DNA from: Loripinus fragilis
Lineage: Eukaryota > Mollusca > Bivalvia > Lucinida > Lucinidae
DNA length: 64,000 nt
Direction of reading: 5' to 3'
NCBI GenBank assembly: GCA_964019695.1
Contig: OZ026520.1
Span: forward strand, 92,942,913 to 93,006,912
Shown: in pieces, positions 15,201 through 23,467 of the stretch
How positions within the stretch are numbered: position 1 is the stretch's first letter
Layout of the letters: the number at the start of each line of letters is the position of its first letter
Translations under genes and position numbers: made by a program
Notes under the pieces: model-generated
What the model was told of the DNA's origin: nothing
Database searches by the model: none
Seen by the model: only the letters and a program-made list of their open reading frames with translations

Positions 15201-18125
15201 AACGTCGCCATTTGATCATTTCCTTGATCCGCAATCTATGCCAATACTTTTTAAAACATTAAACCGATGGTTGTTTCAAACTTTGCTTTTATTGACCCTG
15301 TTTCAGCATTTGCTAAGGGGGGTCAGGCTGGTTACGCGCACACCAAAATGATTACGTATTCGATAATTACGTTGAACTTGCTGTAATTTGACGGACACAT
15401 ACTGCTCCTATGGATAAACATCATTTGCACTAAAAACTTGCATCAAATTGTATGCTTACAATGACTCAAAGTGTTTGTTGCGTTTCTTTATTCCATAAGT
15501 ATAGTTCAGACTTCTCTCACGTGTCAGCTGTTTATTACGTCTCCAACATATAATCGAATGAACTCCAGTCTGCTTTAATATCATGGATGCAAACACAATG
15601 AATCCTGATCAGACTGCTCCGTAGGGAGCAGTCTGATCAGTATCCATATGTTTGCAATAAAGGATATTACAGTACATAAGCCGGTGAGGAGCAGACGACA
15701 AATGTCGTGAAAGCGGGGAAAACGCATGGCTTGCACTTACCCTCAGTTATGTCACATGGTGCCATTTTGGTAGTTACAGCAGAGACGAACAGTGAAGTCC
15801 CAGACCTTTACTGCTCGAACGCACACTGTACTACGGAAGTAGAACTTTAAAGGTAGGAAGGTATTCCCTATATTTTACGCAAATACAATAAGAACCAATA
15901 CCCCATGTGCTGTGCCTTAACTCTTGCCCACTGGGTAATTTGGGTGTTGTTGTTTTGTGTTTTGTTTTTTTGTTTTTGTTGTTTTTTATGTTTTTTGTCG
16001 GCTGCTGATTTTTTTTCAATATCAATTTTTTTCGAAAAAATATTTTAGGAATACCATTAGAGTCTCAAACAGTTTGGATCCAGATCAGGCTCGACGTCGG
16101 GGCCTCGTATGGATCCAGACTGTTCGCAAGGATTGTCAGCAGACGACCGTGACTAGGAGTAATTAAAAAATTATAATCATAAATCATATTTTATTATAAT
16201 AATTTGCGTTTTAACCATTGCTCTAACTATATCTATAAATATATTTCTTTGTAACTGCCATACATATTTACTAATTTACCTTAATTGTTCTAGATTTCCC
16301 CCCCTGACATTCATTACATTCGGTGCCAACCAATCGGAGACAACCAGGAAGTCCCAAGTTTGCTACAGTTCAGTGGGGAACAAATTGCGTTATTGTTTGA
16401 TCAATTGAATGAATACACAATCAAGTAATCAGAGACACGGTTGGCACTGGCTTTAGGATTTTGTATGCACTTTTTGGTCGTCGAGCTGCAATTTTACGAT
16501 TCAGCATAAAGTAGTACTCTAAAAGTGCTATTTCGGCCCTGGGATTTCTGCATAAGTTAACCCTTAAAGCGCCCAGAAAAAATGCATCTGAAAATGTCGT
16601 CTGCTGAAGTCGTCTGCTGCAAATTATTGCCAAACATTATTAACGAATTAAGTATAGAAGCAAACAGCGTGGACCCGGAACAGACTGCTCCTCTGATCTG
16701 GGTCCACACTGTTTACCATACAGGCTTCTTAAACATTTCAGCAGACGAGAAAAGCAGATGACTTATTTTGCGATTACTGCATATGTTAAAATCCAACTCG
16801 AATGAAAAAGAATCAGAGGTACTGCTTGTTAATTCTTTGCACGCTGGGTAATTGTTCACGATTTTTTGTCGTCTGCTGACTTTTTCAAAATTATTTTTTT
16901 AAAAAAAAACACTATCAGAGTGTCAAACGGTTTGGATCCAGATCAGGACCGACGTACAGTCGGTCCTGATCTGGGTACAAACTGTTTGCAAAGGTCATCA
17001 GCAGATGACGAAAGTCGCCGCTAGCAAGCATCGAGTTAATTTGGTCTCATTTTATGGCTGAAATATAGTATAGATCCTGATCGAGTGGCTTCTCCAGAAG
17101 CCAACTGGGACTGGCCTGGGTCTACACTTTTTTTAAAAAAAGAAATGAATGGAGTTTTTTATCTTTATTAGCTTCAGGAAACCACTGGTTGGGTTTTGAT
17201 ATTATTGTTTCATTTGTGGCTGAAAACTGTCTGAATCTTCAGAAGCCAGCTGATCTGGATCTATACTGTCATTCAAAAACGTATACAGTTTTGGTAGGAT
17301 TGTGTGCACAGTGCGCTGTTTAGCCTGAATAGGATAGTTCTTTTTTTTATTTCTTAATGATTATCAATCAAAGTATGGAGTATGTTCTCCATCATCAGCT
17401 GCCCTTCTCGAGCCCTTAATTGGAAATAAGCCATTGTCCTGTAAAATTATGTTTTAGTTAAATCGAAAAGAATCAGCAGCTGAGCTGCCACCAATTTTGT
17501 GTGAACTTACACATACATATCCACTAAAAAGCTTTGGGCCAACATTTCCTCAGTAATAAAGGCTAAGACATTTCTACCTATTATTGCTGCAGTTATTCTC
17601 CGGACCAATTCAAAATATCCGAACCGTAGCTTTTATTAAAACACCGTATAGGCGGCAATCGAAAAAGCTCTTAACAAACGACGTACGCGGATCAAAAATA
17701 GCTAGAAACAGTGTTTTTGGTTGCCATTTGTCACTCGACTGGCGACAAATGGCAATCAAAACTCTGTTTCTAGCTAATTTGATCTATGATAATATTCATG
17801 TTTTCGATTGCCGCCTATCCAGTGTAACAGTTCAACTGCAACAAAACCAAATACGGTGCAACTCCACATTAATTATTAAAAGTGCATTTTGGTAATAACT
17901 TACTGTAAGTTTTGGTGAGTCACGTTTTTGTCTGTTGTACTCGAGGCGAATCCTTGCTTTAAATTCTTCGATCGTTTCAAGGCCATCATACGGGATGTGA
18001 CGACAGTCCATGAAGTCCATGATGTCAAGTACGCATGTCATGGACTCAGCCTCTTTCATGTCCAAGTCCGATAAACCAATCTGGCTTACACCCAGGAGGT
18101 GTGGTCGCTTCTCGTCCGTGGTCAT
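1..18125 (-). CDS. Locus A: dynamin-like GTPase with degenerate kinase-like C-terminus (partial, multi-exon)
   Basis: Spliced gene assembled from nine exons with matching phases. Reading from exon 18125-17904, the joined exons are 18125-17904, 9259-9031, 7929-7652, 6896-6750, 4837-4506, 3558-3196 and 1167-271 (about 822 codons in the window). An alternative 5' end uses 13393-13123 plus 10449-10175 (about 930 codons). Motifs in the first form: P-loop GESSAGKS at about residues 151-158, G3 DTPG at 250-253, G4 NRWD at 323-326. NRWD at G4 is also the form found in mitofusins, which places the G domain in the dynamin superfamily (family knowledge). A long, charged helical region follows. The last exon ends in a segment aligning with the kinase N-lobe of locus B but without a glycine loop or the beta-3 lysine. 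The 3' end lies beyond base 1. Likely a membrane-acting or self-assembling GTPase; the cellular role is unknown. Confidence 0.85.
271..1167 (-). CDS. Locus A exon: stalk and start of pseudokinase-like domain
   Basis: Large 897-nt exon entered in phase 2 after a CCAG acceptor at 1171-1168 and left in phase 2 at AG|GTAAAA. It encodes a serine-rich linker (about residues 45-70 of the exon), then a lysine-rich helical region with a run resembling the locus B stalk. The final 40 or so residues align with the locus B kinase N-lobe. There the expected glycine-rich loop is replaced by LNHGTIVRDNE and the beta-3 AMK by RVY, so nucleotide binding as in a normal kinase is unlikely. The exon ends on a split Leu-Arg codon exactly as locus B exon 12 does, an intron position the two genes share. 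Phase-consistent over its whole length without stops. Confidence 0.85.
1310..1520. repeat. Dispersed repeat family D
   Basis: Shares the core TACCACAATCACAAACYGCG with copies near 28262-28560 and, inverted, 57060-57330, 32440-32640 and 6180-6460; a fragment is at 44335-44400. No coding capacity seen. Class not recognised. Confidence 0.6.
1545..1625. repeat. Small hairpin repeat
   Basis: Inverted arms around ATGCCGCATTATGCGGCAT, the same family as the clearer copy at 26690-26785. Confidence 0.55.
1735..2340. repeat. Dispersed repeat family E, long copy
   Basis: About 600 bp sharing its length with 59440-60030. Shorter copies begin with the same core, AATCGATACAATCAAGTACC, at 8767, 9896 and 42695, and inverted copies sit at 33055-33275, 58565-58715 and 62573-62690. 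The short copies all keep the same end, as expected of retroposed or end-truncated copies. Non-coding; class unknown. Confidence 0.65.
2341..3195. other. Intron sequence without recognised features
   Basis: Part of the locus A intron between 3196 and 1167. Some short frames are present but without splice or family support. Confidence 0.4.
3196..3558 (-). CDS. Locus A exon: helical stalk
   Basis: 363-nt exon, phase 2 in and phase 2 out. Acceptor GACAG and donor AG|GTAATA on the minus strand. It begins Lys-Trp-Met-Glu-Asn, aligning with Arg-Trp-Leu-Ser-Ala of locus B exon 9, and is rich in Lys, Arg, Gln and Leu, with predicted helices characteristic of dynamin-family stalks. It covers the region that locus B spreads over exons 9 and 10 and part of 11. 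The join to the preceding exon at 4506 keeps frame and lies at the same intron position as in locus B. Confidence 0.85.
4136..4371. mobile_element. MITE-like palindrome in intron
   Basis: Terminal inverted repeats of about 30 bp (CTTTCAAAAGCTCTTACTTG against its complement near 4346-4365), with a second internal inverted pair around 4205-4300. Non-coding. Confidence 0.65.
4506..4837 (-). CDS. Locus A exon: GTPase G4 (NRWD)
   Basis: 332-nt exon, phase 0 in (acceptor TTTTAG) and phase 2 out (AA|GTAAGA). It carries FVCNRWD, the G4 base-recognition motif in the form used by mitofusins, followed by a charged helix and a VVFMSTRNA stretch, probably the G5 region. Homologous to locus B exons 7 and 8 joined, so an intron present in B is absent here. 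Confidence 0.9.
4925..5012. repeat. Remnant of family C MITE
   Basis: Matches one end of the family C elements (16815-17040, 27511-27720), including the terminal GCAGATGACAAAAGT and GACGCTAGCAAG pieces. Confidence 0.5.
5100..5405. mobile_element. Repeat family F copy 1
   Basis: About 300 bp shared with 51707-52008 in the same orientation. The inner half is a hairpin whose arms contain CGTCTTTTGATATCAAGTTT. Sits in a locus A intron; the other copy ends next to a locus B splice acceptor. Confidence 0.7.
5502..5716. mobile_element. Family A palindromic MITE (TTAA-flanked)
   Basis: About 215 bp, almost wholly palindromic, bounded by TTAA and ending AACCCATAAAGCGCCA / TGGCGCTTTAAGGGTT. It contains the GTCGTCTGCTG-type motif common to several families here. 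TTAA target choice is typical of piggyBac-type MITEs (inference). Confidence 0.75.
6150..6169. repeat. Poly-C tract
   Basis: Near-uninterrupted run of C; similar tracts lie near 7280, 35257, 37772 and 42409. Confidence 0.9.
6461..6698. mobile_element. Family G MITE copy 1
   Basis: Starts GAGCCAGTGCATGAGATTTC and ends with the near-complement ATCTCATGCCACGGCTC, giving about 30-bp terminal inverted repeats. An internal hairpin has CAGCCTGCGCATACGCGCAG. A second copy is at 31714-31930. Confidence 0.75.
6750..6896 (-). CDS. Locus A exon: GTPase G3 (DTPG)
   Basis: 147-nt exon, phase 0 to phase 0, acceptor TTCACAG and donor AGA|GTAAGT. It encodes a hydrophobic strand, then DTPGIGEN, and later HAGGVQEDR. 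It is the counterpart of locus B exon 6 with the same borders and phases. Confidence 0.9.
7255..7550. mobile_element. Family H repeat copy 1
   Basis: Shared with 36760-37055: a G/C-rich start, a poly-C run, and an internal hairpin GCCAGCGAAACGCCATTTAA with its complement. Non-coding. Confidence 0.6.
7652..7929 (-). CDS. Locus A exon: GTPase P-loop (G1) and G2
   Basis: 278-nt exon entered in phase 1 (acceptor GTTCAG), left in phase 0 (AAG|GTAAAC). The split glycine codon begins GESSAGKSSLMNLL, a dynamin-type Walker A motif. A Thr-containing stretch (CCTATITT) about 22 residues on fits G2. It corresponds to locus B exons 4 and 5 fused; the intron interrupting the first glycine codon of the P-loop is shared by both genes. 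Confidence 0.92.
8010..8310 (-). mobile_element. tRNA-headed SINE
   Basis: On the minus strand from about 8307 a tRNA-like head shows an A-box-like TAGCGCAGTCGGTAACG and a B-box-like GTCGCAAGTTAGATCC, closed by GGGCCG/CGGCCC. A non-tRNA body of about 200 bp follows, ending near GACTTGGGACGTGAAGC with a simple CAAA tail. It has no real anticodon stem context, so it is a retroposon rather than a gene. Confidence 0.7.
8362..8681. repeat. Probable inverted-repeat element, G/C-richer
   Basis: Bounded by GGTGCTGTC and GTCAGCACC, and internally rich in AACGGA/TCCGTT-like words. No relatives noticed in the window. Confidence 0.35.
8767..9022. repeat. Family E fragment joined to half of a family I hairpin
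   Basis: 8767-8945 matches family E. 8945-9022 matches the right half of the family I hairpin (GGATTTTTCTATCCTACCCT), seen complete at 44862-45010. The right end lies about 10 bp from the donor of the exon ending at 9031. Confidence 0.6.
9031..9259 (-). CDS. Locus A exon: pre-GTPase helices
   Basis: 229-nt exon, phase 0 in (TTTTAG acceptor) and phase 1 out (GCAG|GTAGGA). It encodes a charged helical segment (DSKKRDRLISMVKQL), then ECVILVAG, the beta strand running into the P-loop in the next exon. It aligns with locus B exons 2 and 3 joined. Both 5' variants of locus A end in phase 0 and can splice to it. Confidence 0.85.
9298..9402. mobile_element. Short palindromic MITE
   Basis: Arms ATAGTTACGCTATGGGTTGT and ACAAACATGGTATAACTAT, about 45 bp each with mismatches, around a GCGAGCTTAGCGAG centre. 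Confidence 0.5.
9896..10010. repeat. Family E fragment
   Basis: Begins in the same CGATACAATCAAGTACCACA core as the other copies; truncated after about 115 bp. Confidence 0.55.
10175..10449 (-). CDS. Locus A alternative 5' exon 1b-2: acidic helical module
   Basis: 275-nt exon, phase 1 in and phase 0 out (donor ATG|GTATGG). Acidic segment (about residues 35-55, rich in D and E), then DVFDLFDLMEQLDISSKDLE and a basic end. It aligns with the C-terminal part of exon 18125-17904 and of locus B exon 1: similar helix, DLE/GLE turn, helix, basic tail. That makes it an alternative version of the same N-terminal module. Its acceptor is either the terminal CAG of the adjacent MITE (start 10449) or a TAG three bases on; both keep frame. 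Confidence 0.7.
10450..10675. mobile_element. Family J MITE with TA target duplication, at a splice acceptor
   Basis: 226 bp, ends CTGTCGTACCAACCAAGAGT / ACTCTTGGCTGGCAGGACAG, flanked by TA on both sides. A large internal palindrome has TATCCTTAGGATA at its centre. Copies at 27907-28130 and 28865-29090 share length and ends. TA duplication suggests Tc1/mariner-type mobilisation (inference). Reading minus, the element ends GACAG immediately before exon 10449-10175. Confidence 0.85.
10678..11472. other. Intron sequence without recognised features
   Basis: Nothing supported on either strand; a short TGCGGCATTTCATC motif near 11455 is a fragment of the hairpin family at 26690. Confidence 0.4.
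11473..11872. mobile_element. 400-bp foldback element with 7-bp target duplication
   Basis: Two arms of about 195 bp, almost perfectly complementary, ends CACAGACACTTGG / CCAAGTGTCTGTG. It is flanked by ATCAGAG at 11466-11472 and 11873-11879. The arms differ at few sites, such as poly-C length and single bases, so insertion or arm homogenisation is recent. Target size near 7-8 bp fits hAT-like mobilisation (inference). Confidence 0.85.
11880..12020. mobile_element. Family I hairpin MITE
   Basis: Arms CATGAGTGTGAGGGAGGGATAG and the complement near 11985-12010, centre with ACGAGGCTTGCCGAG. Related copies: 13478-13632, 14075-14235, 44862-45010 and half at 8945-9022. Confidence 0.65.
11980..12708. 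repeat. 731-bp inverted repeat, copy 1
   Basis: Appears essentially identical, in opposite orientation, to 38536-39266. The match runs from GAGGGACATA to GGCATTGCGCGC. The same small frames occur in both copies but none looks like a gene. Confidence 0.9.
12709..13122. other. Intron with scattered TGTGAGATAA words
   Basis: Several near-copies of the TGTGAGATAA word occur at about 12800-12990 in both orientations. No gene seen. Confidence 0.35.
13123..13393 (-). CDS. Locus A alternative first exon 1b-1
   Basis: 271 nt from an ATG at 13393 (MARAVQINLKQRINS) to donor GGTT|GTAAGT, leaving phase 1. That phase fits the exon at 10449 and not the phase-0 exon at 9259. No family recognised; about 90 residues with an amphipathic N-terminal helix. 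The good donor, frame compatibility and lack of repeats support it, but no homologue in locus B was seen. Confidence 0.55.
13478..13632. mobile_element. Hairpin MITE (family I relative)
   Basis: Long arms GGTGTTCAGTGG / CCACTGAACACC with a GGGCCC-containing inner stem and the central CTCGGCAAGCCTCG shared with family I. Confidence 0.65.
13772..13798. promoter_or_regulatory. Two CRE-like palindromes upstream of exon 1b-1
   Basis: TGACGTCA occurs at 13772-13779 and 13791-13798, and again near 13415, within 400 bp upstream of the 13393 start. CREB/ATF-type sites have this sequence (established). Function here is inferred, and the word also occurs elsewhere in the window. Confidence 0.3.
14075..14235. 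mobile_element. Hairpin MITE (family I relative)
   Basis: Arms ATCCATCATGAGC and GCTCATGGTGGAT, inner arms CCATGTAGGATAGAG and complement, centre CTCGGCAAGCCTCG. Confidence 0.7.
14340..15515. repeat. Possible long foldback element
   Basis: CCTATACTTAAGGAATAAAG near 14357 is complementary to CTTTATTCCATAAGTATAG near 15485, about 1.1 kb apart. Further weak inverted matches rich in GACGTTAACGTC lie inside. Limits uncertain. Confidence 0.45.
15590..15655. repeat. Short hairpin (GGGAGCAGTCTGATCAG type)
   Basis: Arms CTGATCAGACTGCTCC / GGGAGCAGTCTGATCAG; the motif recurs in the centres of family B elements. Confidence 0.6.
15900..17300. repeat. Cluster of family B and C MITEs
   Basis: 15900-16165: partial family C. 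16557-16775: family B, TTAA at the left end. 16815-17040: family C with perfect centre CAGGACCGACGTACAGTCGG. 17070-17285: two small hairpins with GGCTTCTCCAGAAGCC-like centres. The order resembles that at the right edge of the window (62797-63810). The intron of locus A holds all of them. Confidence 0.6.
17640..17825. mobile_element. Family M MITE copy 1
   Basis: Ends TAGGCGGCAATCGAAAA / TTTTCGATTGCCGCCTA, inner palindrome GCGACAAATGGCA. It lies 80 bp downstream of the exon 1a donor. A longer relative at 40089-40580 lies upstream of locus B. Confidence 0.7.
17904..18125 (-). CDS. Locus A exon 1a: N-terminal helical module
   Basis: 222 nt from ATG at 18125 to donor ACA|GTAAGT, leaving phase 0. 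It encodes 74 residues, starting MTTDEKRPHLLG, with a helix-turn-helix-like pattern (VLDIMDFMD, then DGLETIEEFKARI) and a basic tail. The pattern aligns with locus B exon 1 (AMLILRDMGVETKG... DAVSLIMENF), which also ends in phase 0. It can splice straight to 9259-9031, omitting exons 1b. The module size is like SAP/UBA-type helical motifs, but I cannot assign it. Confidence 0.75.
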
Positions 18126-18879
18126 TGTCCCAAAATAACCTTAAGCTGAAATAGCCAATGAACAGCAGGCCATATTAAAAGGCCTACACTGATATATAAA
18201 GAGGACTTTGAAAACGCATCACCATATTTTTGCACTTTTCTTGCAAACCGTATGTGCGATTGAAAAGTTACTCGCAGGTTTTAATGTGCAACCCAGAATT
18301 GGTATGAATCAGTCGTTAATTTGACTGCACTATTACGCGACGCTGCTGATGACGTAACATGGGTGCATACAGCATCCAGCACCTTTCTGCGCAGTCAAAT
18401 GAAGCTTTTTGGTTATATTTTATGTTTAAACTGTGGCGTGTATAATACCATATCACCAAAAGAGTTTATAGACTTTTTCTAATTAAAAGTAATTGATAAC
18501 TTCAATAATTCTAAAATGAACGTCAAATTTGAACATCAATTTGTAGCTACTTTTTAGAAACATCTCCATTTACTTTATGCACGCTTTCATTACCGATATC
18601 GACTACATACACTGGCAGCCATGTGGGGAAGACGTTTTGATGTAAATCATGGCAGGAAATCTGCTGTCATGTGCTCGAGAACGTCTTAAAAAATTACGTT
18701 AACGTCACTTGCACAATACAAAAAAAAAACACGCGATACAAGCGGTATTTATGCATAATCTGTAATCTGTGTATGCCCTTAGCTTCTTCCAATAAAACGG
18801 ACGTAAAAATCGAAACTTTGAAAGGCCAATGACGTTGAATTTTATTACTAGACTATAGTAATCAGGGTGGCTGGGGTAT
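18126..18879. other. Upstream region of locus A, no gene seen
   Basis: Presumed promoter side of exon 1a. AT-rich, with no TATA box that can be picked out confidently. Confidence 0.4.
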
Positions 18880-20639
18880 TAGTCTGGTGTATGGACTCGA
18901 TTTTTTAAGTCAAAAATACACCCATCGTTAGAGAGGATGAAATTGGTCTCAAAATTTAGCTAATCATGTCTGCTTTCAATATCCGCCTGTTGACACTTCG
19001 AAAAAGTGTAGCGTCATAGTGTAAAATGGGCAGATAACTCTATACCATGCAAATCAGAAAAAAGCCAGATAGCCATTTAAAAGATAAAATCGACACGTTT
19101 TCTTTCTTTTTGAATCCCAAATAACAATTTTATTTGAAAAGTTAAATCAATTCTAAGTAGACTTACAATTTTAAAAAAATAATTGAGGTCGTCTTGACGT
19201 AAATGACGTCACGTTATGTAATTCAACCTTCAAAATCATTAATATAAACTTTTTCACATTGATTCCTGAGCTGAATATTCACTATTCTATTAAATCTTTT
19301 TCATAATCAAACCCAAAATTGTCTTAGCTTTGCAAATATATAAACGGCTGATTCCTAATATTTATACGCAAAAAGTTATAGTGCTTTAAAGGTATCGATC
19401 CCTTTGCGGGCAACCGCAATCTTTGACGTGTTTTCATAAAAGACAATACTTGGCGATGTCAACCCTCCTCTGCATAATAACGCCAAATATTAAATATTAA
19501 AAGCAAGGAAATGCTGTGTGCTATAAAAACTCTCGTCGGCATCTCAGATTGTCGTTATAACGTTTCTGACTACAAGCTACGATGAAAGTCTAACGTAACT
19601 AAACCGTCAGTTACATACCGTAACGTCATTTAAAGAAAATAATAATAAAAAAAACTGAAAACGAATTTCAAACCAGCCTTCCTGTATTGGCATAATGATT
19701 GGAATATACAGCATATGAGTGATGACTTCTCATAGAAATACTACAATGTCATAGAGCGAACACAATCCATACAGGGCCTAAAATGTACGAATAATATGAT
19801 GTAACATAACTAAATGTAGAAGCCTGTAGTAAAATAAAGTCGAGCATTGTTAAAATGCGCTTTTCTCGTTATGATTAAAATATGAAGGGGATAGTGCATT
19901 TGGTTTATAAAATACTATTTGTATAATGATCTGTCCGCATATCCGTATGGCTGTCTGTAAATACACATGCGCAAGCGTCCGTGAGTACGCATAACTGGTA
20001 ATGTCTCCGTATGCGGTGTACTTATATCATATCAGGAAGCATGTTTACAAAAACAGTAGTTACGGTACTGTTCTATAAGCCTTTTCATATGATTTTTTCA
20101 CAGAAACAGACATAGTTTGAGATTTATTTGACCTACCTTGGACGCCAGAGCAATTTTTCATGGGTGCCAAATCGTTCATCGGACCCCCTAAATGCGGAAA
20201 CAAGTTGTTGTCAAATATAAACCTGTTTGGGCTATGTGAAAATGCAGTTTCCATGTCAAACCCTAATGCGATTTTAAAGAACCTACAAACTCATTCATAT
20301 ATGAACATCTACTTATCCTAGACTACTAAACTTGTAATCAAAGTAAAGCTTAGATATAGGCCTTTCATCGCAAAATCAGATATGGAAACGATATTTTTGT
20401 TTAATTTGTATATTCATGAATATTAATGAAAACGTTAAAAATTGTGGAAAAATCATGAATATATTCAGCAATGCATTTAGATATTCCATAGGTGATACAA
20501 TTTGACAAGTCCTTTTGCACCCTGGGGAGGGGGATAGTTAGACCTACCATGCACTCCTAAGACAATTTCGTATGGATGTCAAATCGTTCAATTGGACCAC
20601 TAAAATGCAAAAAATATTTTCCTCCAAAATAAACTCGTT

Positions 20640-20706
20640 ATGTTAAAACACATGGTTTCCATGGCAGTCAATATGGTAAAACACATGGTTTCCATGGCAG
20701 TCAATA
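20640..20706. repeat. Tandem duplication of 33 bp
   Basis: Two adjacent copies of AAACACATGGTTTCCATGGC followed by AGTCAAT. Confidence 0.8.
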
Positions 20707-21734
20707 ATTTAAAAGCAATTCTAAAATTACAAAAATACTCATAGCTAACCAGCAACTCACCCTAGTATGCAACCAAATTGGTACCAAATTAATGCTATGT
20801 CATAGTGGTCTGATATGCAAAGTATAAAAGTTGCATATTCATGAATTTAATGAAAACATTAGTAATGAGAGAAAACTCGTAGAAGAGTTCAAGTTTGTAC
20901 CTACAAAATTACCTATATATCAGCTGCTAACTATCAAAGACTACCAACTTTGGTACTTAATCAATGCTAAGGCAAAGTGTTCTGACTTAAATGGTCCGAT
21001 ATACAAAGAACATAATTTACATATTCATTGATATTGATGAAATTATTTGAAATTAGAGAAAATTTCAGAAAATAAGAGGTTGTACCTACAAAATTACTCA
21101 TATCTTATTTGCTAATTGATCTAGAATACTAAAACTGGCACCAAATCAATGCTTAGTTATAGCACTATTATCCACTGGTCTGAATTTTAAATGAATATTC
21201 ATGAAAACATGAGAAATTAAAGAAAAATTGTAGGACAATTTAGGGGGGGGTGCCTAAACTAAAAAAACATCTTATATTTTCAGTTGCCCATTTCCCTAGA
21301 GTACCAAACTTGGTACCAAATAACTGCAAAGATAGAACCTATCTACCTTATGATAAGATGTGCAAATTATCTAATTATCATATTTATGAATATTAATGAA
21401 AACATTAGTTTAGTTTAGTTTAAACATATTTTATTTGATAAACTCATTACATGTGTACAAACAAGAGCATACATACAAATCTATTACAGAGTTTATAAAC
21501 TGGGATTCAGAAAGAAGTCTTGACGACTTATTCAAATCCGTTTCCCAACAAATATAAGTTGCTATATAGATATATATACAATCTGGTGAAAACAATATCG
21601 ATTTAAAGATCAAATGATCATCGATCATATTAATAGAAATTTTCTATGAGAACATACTGTCTTAACATATAGGCATATTTACAACAATAAGTCATGACAG
21701 CTCTATATGCATCACATATTGGTCAATATTGAAG

Positions 21735-21737
<3 letters not shown>

Positions 21738-21784
<47 letters not shown>
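21738..21784. repeat. (GA)n microsatellite
   Basis: Uninterrupted GA repeat of about 23 units, inside the 3' part of the LINE. Confidence 0.95.
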
Positions 21785-21785
<1 letters not shown>

Positions 21786-21790
21786 GCTCC

Positions 21791-23467
21791 TTAATCTAAA
21801 ACAAAACGTTTGGTGTCAGAAATATATTTCTGAACTGTTTGAAATAATAACTTGTTGTGGTCGTTATTAAGATTTGAGTCTCCATATAATAAGTTGTTTA
21901 GACTCGGAACACAAAAAGTAGACAATGTAGTAATCATATCTCTTCTAGCTTGAATATATTGTGGACATTCTAATAGAAAGTGGTTTGTTGTTTCTACACT
22001 GCCACAAGCACATAACGGGTCGTTTATGATATTTTTAGAGTGTAGATGCTGGTTTAGAGAGCTGCATTTAGTTCTTAACCTTGTATGGTGTATTTGTAGC
22101 AATCTGTTGCCCGAACTGTAATAGACTGGTACCTTAATGTTGTTTTTATTAAGCTGTTGTTTGAAACTTAAGAGAGAGGTTGAATTTCGAATATCAAGGG
22201 GAATTTCATTCCATTCTCTAATGCATGACGGTAAAAAAGATTTATAATATAACTGTGTTCTTGTAAGTAAAGGCCTAATGTTTTGAGAGTCTCGTAGATT
22301 ATACGCTGATGTGTTTTCAACAGTTGAAGGAACTAAAGACGTTAAGTAGGTAGGTGTTAAATCATTTGTCATTTTGTAGAATTGACACATTTTATGTTTG
22401 TAGCGTCTGTCCCGTAATGATTCCCAGCCTGTCTCTTAAGATAATATATCTAATGAAACAAGTCTGGTCGCCCCAGTAACTATCCTGGCTGCCTCTATTT
22501 GTATTCTTTCAATTGCATTGGTCTCATATTGCGTACAGTTGTCCCATACGATATTTGCATATTCAAGAGTAGGTCGTACAAATGAAATATAAATTTTGTT
22601 CAAAGAGTCCCTATCAAGCATAAATTTCAGTTTACGCATGACATATATCTTTTGCCATGCTTTAGAAGTGATTAAATTAATATGTTCATGCCAAGTGCCA
22701 TCGTTTGATAAAATAACACCCAAATGTTTATGATGTTGAACTTCATTGATATGAACTTCATTCATTATTAATGGTGGGTGCATGTTTCTATTATTTTTCC
22801 GGGAAACCAAAAGCGATTCAGATTTAGAGGGATTAAATTTTACTAACCATTTTTCTGCCCATCTTTGAATAGTTTCTAAATCAGTATTTATCATTTCTGC
22901 AGCACTGATAGGGTTGTCTACTATTATGTACAAGCTGGTATCGTCTGCGAAAAGTCGAACACATGATTGTATATCAGCAACAATATCATTTATGTATAAT
23001 AAAAATAGCAATGGACCGAGAATAGATCCTTGAGGTACTCCAGCTCTGATAAACTGCCAATCTGATCTCCCCCCTGGAATGACAACTCTTTGTTTCCTAT
23101 TTGTAAGATAGTCACTTAACCAATCAAGTAATAACCCATTTATACCAGCCCTTTTCAGTTTGTATATGAGACCTTTATGCCAAACGCGATCAAAAGCTTT
23201 GCTTATGTCGCAAAAAACAGCCCTTACTTCCAAACCGTTGTCTAGAGCTTTACAAAAGGTATTATAAATATCAACTAATTGATTTACAGTCGAATCTCCA
23301 GGAACAAAACCGGATTGCAAACACGTTATTAAAGAGTGGTCATTAAAATAATTGAACATATGCTTGTGAACTATTTTTTCCATAACTTTACCAATCGAAC
23401 TTAAGAGAGATATTGGTCTATAATTACATACAAGAGAAAGGTCATCTTTTTTATATAGAGGAGACAC
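21791..23467 (-). pseudogene. LINE reverse transcriptase with one in-frame stop
   Basis: Reading from 23467: NYRPISLLS, DISKAFDRVWH, AGVPQGSILGPLLF and LFADDTSLY are the standard LINE reverse-transcriptase blocks, with catalytic residues in D of DISKAF and FADD. The frame stops with TAA at about 22436-22438 but continues in the same frame to 21791. The downstream part has a C-terminal zinc-knuckle-like CACGSVETTNHFLLECP, common in jockey/CR1-type LINEs. Apart from the missing 5' part, a single nonsense codon is the only break I see, so the copy is fairly young. Confidence 0.9.

Noticed and set aside
20831..21628. Small frames in the 190-bp repeats
   Set aside because: Non-conserved between units; repeat sequence.
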